Assembly (NCBI GenBank): GCA_033065855.1
Contig: JAVXUO010002773.1
Span: 310,001-374,000 of the forward strand
Length of the DNA stretch: 64,000 nt
Direction: 5' to 3'
Source of the DNA: Escallonia rubra
Lineage: Eukaryota > Streptophyta > Magnoliopsida > Escalloniales > Escalloniaceae
Positions within the stretch are counted from its first letter, which is position 1; each line of letters begins with the position of its first letter. Positions 61,206 through 64,000 of the stretch are shown here, one piece after another. A model generated the notes under the pieces. That model did no database searches and was not told the DNA's origin. It was given only the letters and a program-made list of their open reading frames with translations. A program made the position numbers and the translations under genes.

Positions 61206-64000
61206 TTAATTTGGGTAAAGTCCCATCCCCCTCGATGCTTCCATCACTAGGCCTCTCCCTAGTGGCTTAGTCAGAGGATCGGCCAAGTTCCTCTCTGACC
61301 TCACAAAATTCATAGATACGGTACCGTTCTCAATTAGCTGCCTCACAGTAGCATGTCGCATCCGGATGTGACGACTCTTCCCATTATATATTTTGCTTTT
61401 AGCTCGAGCAATAGCAGCTTGACAATCACAATGCATCACCACATGTGGACTAGGTTTACTCCACAAAGGTATATCAATCAAGAAACTTCTGAGCCACTCT
61501 GCTTCAGAACAAGCCTTCTCTAAGGCAATCAACTCTGATTCCATGGTGGATTTAGCAATAACTGTCTGCTTGGACGACTTCCAAGAGATCGATCCTCCAG
61601 CTAGTAAGAACACATATCCACTAGTGGGCTTTAACTCATCTGAATCTGAAATCCAGTTAGCATCACAATAACCTTCAAGTACAGAAGGATGACCACAATA
61701 TGTTAGTCCATAATCAATTGTGCCTCTCAAATATCTCAATAACCTGGATATTGCATTCTAATGTTCCTCACAAGGATTATGAGTATATATACTCAATCTG
61801 CCAACTGCATATGCAATATCAGGGCGAGTATGATTCATCAAAAACATCAGGCTACCAATTATTTGTGCAAACTTATTTTGTGACACACTGTCACCACAAT
61901 TTTTCACAAGGTGTATTTTTGCATCATAAGGTGAAGACAAAGATGTACAGTCATAATGCTCATATTTTCTCAGCATGTTCTCAACAAAGTGTGACTGCGA
62001 TAATGTGATAGAATCATCATGCCTCAAAATTTTGATTCCCAAAATGACATTAGCTTCACCCATATCTTTCATGTCAAATTTAGATGCTAAAAATCTCTTA
62101 GTAGTATGCACGATATCAATGCTTGTTCCAAATATAAGCAGGTCATCAACGTACAAGCATATAATGATAACACTATCATTAACACACTTATAATAAATAC
62201 ACTTGTCAGCATTGTTAATCAAGAATCCATCAGATATCATCACGCTATCAAATTTTTCATGCCATTGTTTAGGAGCTTGTTTCAATCCGTACAAGGATTT
62301 AACCAATTTACACACTTTATTTTCTTGTCCAGGGACCACGTATCCCTCGGGCTGCTCCATGTATATTTCTTCTTCTAAATCTCCATTTAGAAAAGCAGTT
62401 TTAACATCCATTTGATGCACAACAAGTTTATGTATGGATGCAATGGCAAATAAAATTCTGATAGATGCAATTCTAGTAACAGGAGAGTATGTGTCAAAAT
62501 AATCAACATTCTGTTTTTGTTTGTAGCCTTTAGCCACCAGTCGTGCCTTGTATTTCTCAATGGAACCATCTGGTTTCAACTTTTTCTTAAAGACCCATTT
62601 ACAACCAATAGGTCTATTCTTATAAGGCAAGTCTACAAGTTCCCAAGTATGATTAGACATGATAGAATCTAATTCATTATTAATGGCTTCTCTCCAAAAA
62701 GGTGCATCTATAGAAACTATAGCATCATGATATGACAATGGTTCATCATTAACAAGATACACATAATCATCTCCAAAACTAGTTTCGATTCTCATTCTCT
62801 TGCTTCTTCTTAACTCTAGAGTTTCACCAATAGGATTATCAGCACTAGCATGCTCATCAATAACTCTAGGCATTTTATTTTTCATAGGAAAAATATTCTC
62901 AAAGAAAGAAGCATTTTTAGATTCAATAATAGTATTGGCTTCCATGACATCACTCTTAATAACAAGAAATCTGTATGCAATACTATTAGAAGCATAACCA
63001 ATGAACACGCAATCACAAGTTCGAGAACCCAATTTTCTCTTTTTAGGCTCAGGTAACATAACCTTTGCCAGGCACCCCCACACTTTCAAGTACTCCAAGT
63101 TAGGAGCGCGACCATTCCAAATTTGATAAGGTGTTTTACCGGTCTTTTTATGGGGTACTCTATTTTGTACGTGACAGGCTGAGAGAATGGCTTCCCCCCA
63201 CATGTTGGCAGGTAGGCCAGAACTAACAAGCATAGCATTCATCATTTCTTTTAAAGTCCTATTTTTTCTCTCAGCAATTCCATTTGATTCAGGTGAATAA
63301 GGTGGAGTTACTTCGTGAATAATTCCATTTTGCAAACAGAAATCATCAAACGGATTAGAGTCATATTCACCACCTCTATCAGTTCTAAGCCTTTTAATTT
63401 TCTTATCCTTCTGATTTTCAATTTCAGACTTATAATTCATGAACATTTCAAGAGCTTCGCTTTTCATCCTTAACAGATAGAGTCTAGTGAATCTAGAACA
63501 ATCATCAACAAAGATCACATAAAACTTTTTACCACCTCTAGTCATCGTTTGTTTTAAATCACCTAAATCACTGTGAATTAAGTCAAGAGGTTCACTTTCT
63601 CTTGTGACAGGTTTACATGTTTTCTTGGTACTTTTGGTTTCAGCACAAATTTCACATTTGTCTATGCTGGGCTCATTAAAATTAGAGATCAAACCCATCT
63701 CTTTCATTTTCTTAATGTACCCATAATTCACATGTCCAAGTCTACCATGCCACACATCAGCAGAGTCAATCAAGTAAGCAAAAGTAGACGATGCATTCTC
63801 ATTCAACAATTTAACAACATTAAGTACATAAAGGCCTTGGTCAAGATATCCCTTACCGACAAAGACGTCATTTTTTGTTAGAGTCACAATACCTCCGTCG
63901 AACATAGTCTTGATGCCAGCCTTACCGAGTAGCTGTACTGACACAAGGTTGTGCTTGATCATCGGCACGTGAAGCACATCGGATAGTGAGAGGGTTTTAC
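61206..64000 (-). CDS. Copia pol polyprotein (partial, one in-frame stop)
   Basis: The frame is open from the window edge to a TAG at 61758-61760, then continues in the same frame to the natural stop at 61206. Domains in order: GAG-pre-integrase ([13 protein letters not shown]), integrase with catalytic Asp in HSDLG, Asp in RTDRGGE and Glu in NGIAERKN, reverse transcriptase ([24 protein letters not shown] near 62140-62160) and RNase H ([21 protein letters not shown]), ending MGLYPN. The TAG stands where related Copia proteins have Trp, between reverse transcriptase and RNase H, so a full polyprotein cannot be made without readthrough. It is otherwise intact here, suggesting a fairly young insertion. 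Confidence 0.9.

Larger units (their letters stand above)
59971..64000 (-). mobile_element. Ty1/Copia LTR retrotransposon, 3' part (continues past window end)
   Basis: From right to left on the minus strand: pol coding region (64000-61206), a 3' untranslated part of about 590 bp, a polypurine tract (GTGGGGGAT, 60618-60626) and the 3' LTR (60617-59971). The order integrase, reverse transcriptase, RNase H marks the Copia superfamily. The gag region and 5' LTR lie outside the window, so age and target duplication cannot be judged. Confidence 0.9.

Overview
This window is nuclear DNA of a flowering plant, most likely a eudicot. The evidence is multi-exon genes with GT-AG introns, plant-specific families (internal type II NADH dehydrogenase, BFN1-type S1/P1 nucleases, GH35 beta-galactosidase with a SUEL lectin tail, root-cap/LEA-related protein), AT-rich intergenic DNA, and typical plant transposable elements (Copia, hAT, Mutator-like, Helitron, SINE). 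All exon models below were built by reading splice sites and keeping the reading frame by hand. No alignment or database search was run.

Layout. 1-5.2 kb: a tandem segmental duplication, each copy carrying a small gene for a 55-58 residue basic protein, plus a frameshifted third copy and two short DNA transposons. 5.9-9.8 kb (minus): an eight-exon internal alternative NAD(P)H dehydrogenase (NDA type). 14.0-16.8 and 17.2-23.9 kb (minus): two head-to-tail S1/P1-type nuclease genes with the same nine-exon structure. 26.7-28.3 kb (minus): a two-exon secreted root-cap/LEA-related gene. 28.4-32.9 kb: an intergenic block with an 857-bp hAT-like element with an 8-bp target duplication, and a 1.18-kb long-TIR element carrying a fragment of host-like coding sequence. 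33.1-37.5 kb (plus): a six-exon PIG3/zeta-crystallin-type quinone oxidoreductase. 38.4-57.6 kb (minus): a 19-exon beta-galactosidase, convergent with the oxidoreductase. 58.4 kb: a near-identical stray copy of one of its exons. 60.0-64.0 kb (minus): the 3' LTR and pol region of a Ty1/Copia retrotransposon that runs off the window end.

What stands out. The beta-galactosidase keeps frame through all 19 exons but carries an in-frame TAG at the end of exon 5, just before the acid/base Glu motif, and another TAG between a signal-peptide-like stretch and the mature N-terminus. Its 6.07-kb intron 4 is almost entirely a Helitron-like insertion with classic termini. Exon 11 has been copied, with 172 of 174 bases identical, to a site upstream of the gene. 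The Copia element also has a single in-frame TAG between its reverse transcriptase and RNase H. The NDA protein has one extra residue after the SRI tripeptide that ends its Arabidopsis homologues and acts there as a peroxisomal signal.

Functionally the intact genes are housekeeping or developmental: mitochondrial NADH oxidation bypassing complex I, nucleic-acid breakdown in senescence and cell death, an extracellular root-associated protein, and quinone reduction. They do not form an operon-like system. The pairing of two BFN1-type nucleases with the PIG3-type oxidoreductase recalls a neighbourhood on Arabidopsis chromosome 4 and looks like conserved microsynteny. I found no undescribed multi-gene system. 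The most novel content is the transposon-driven remodelling and the small duplicated peptide genes.
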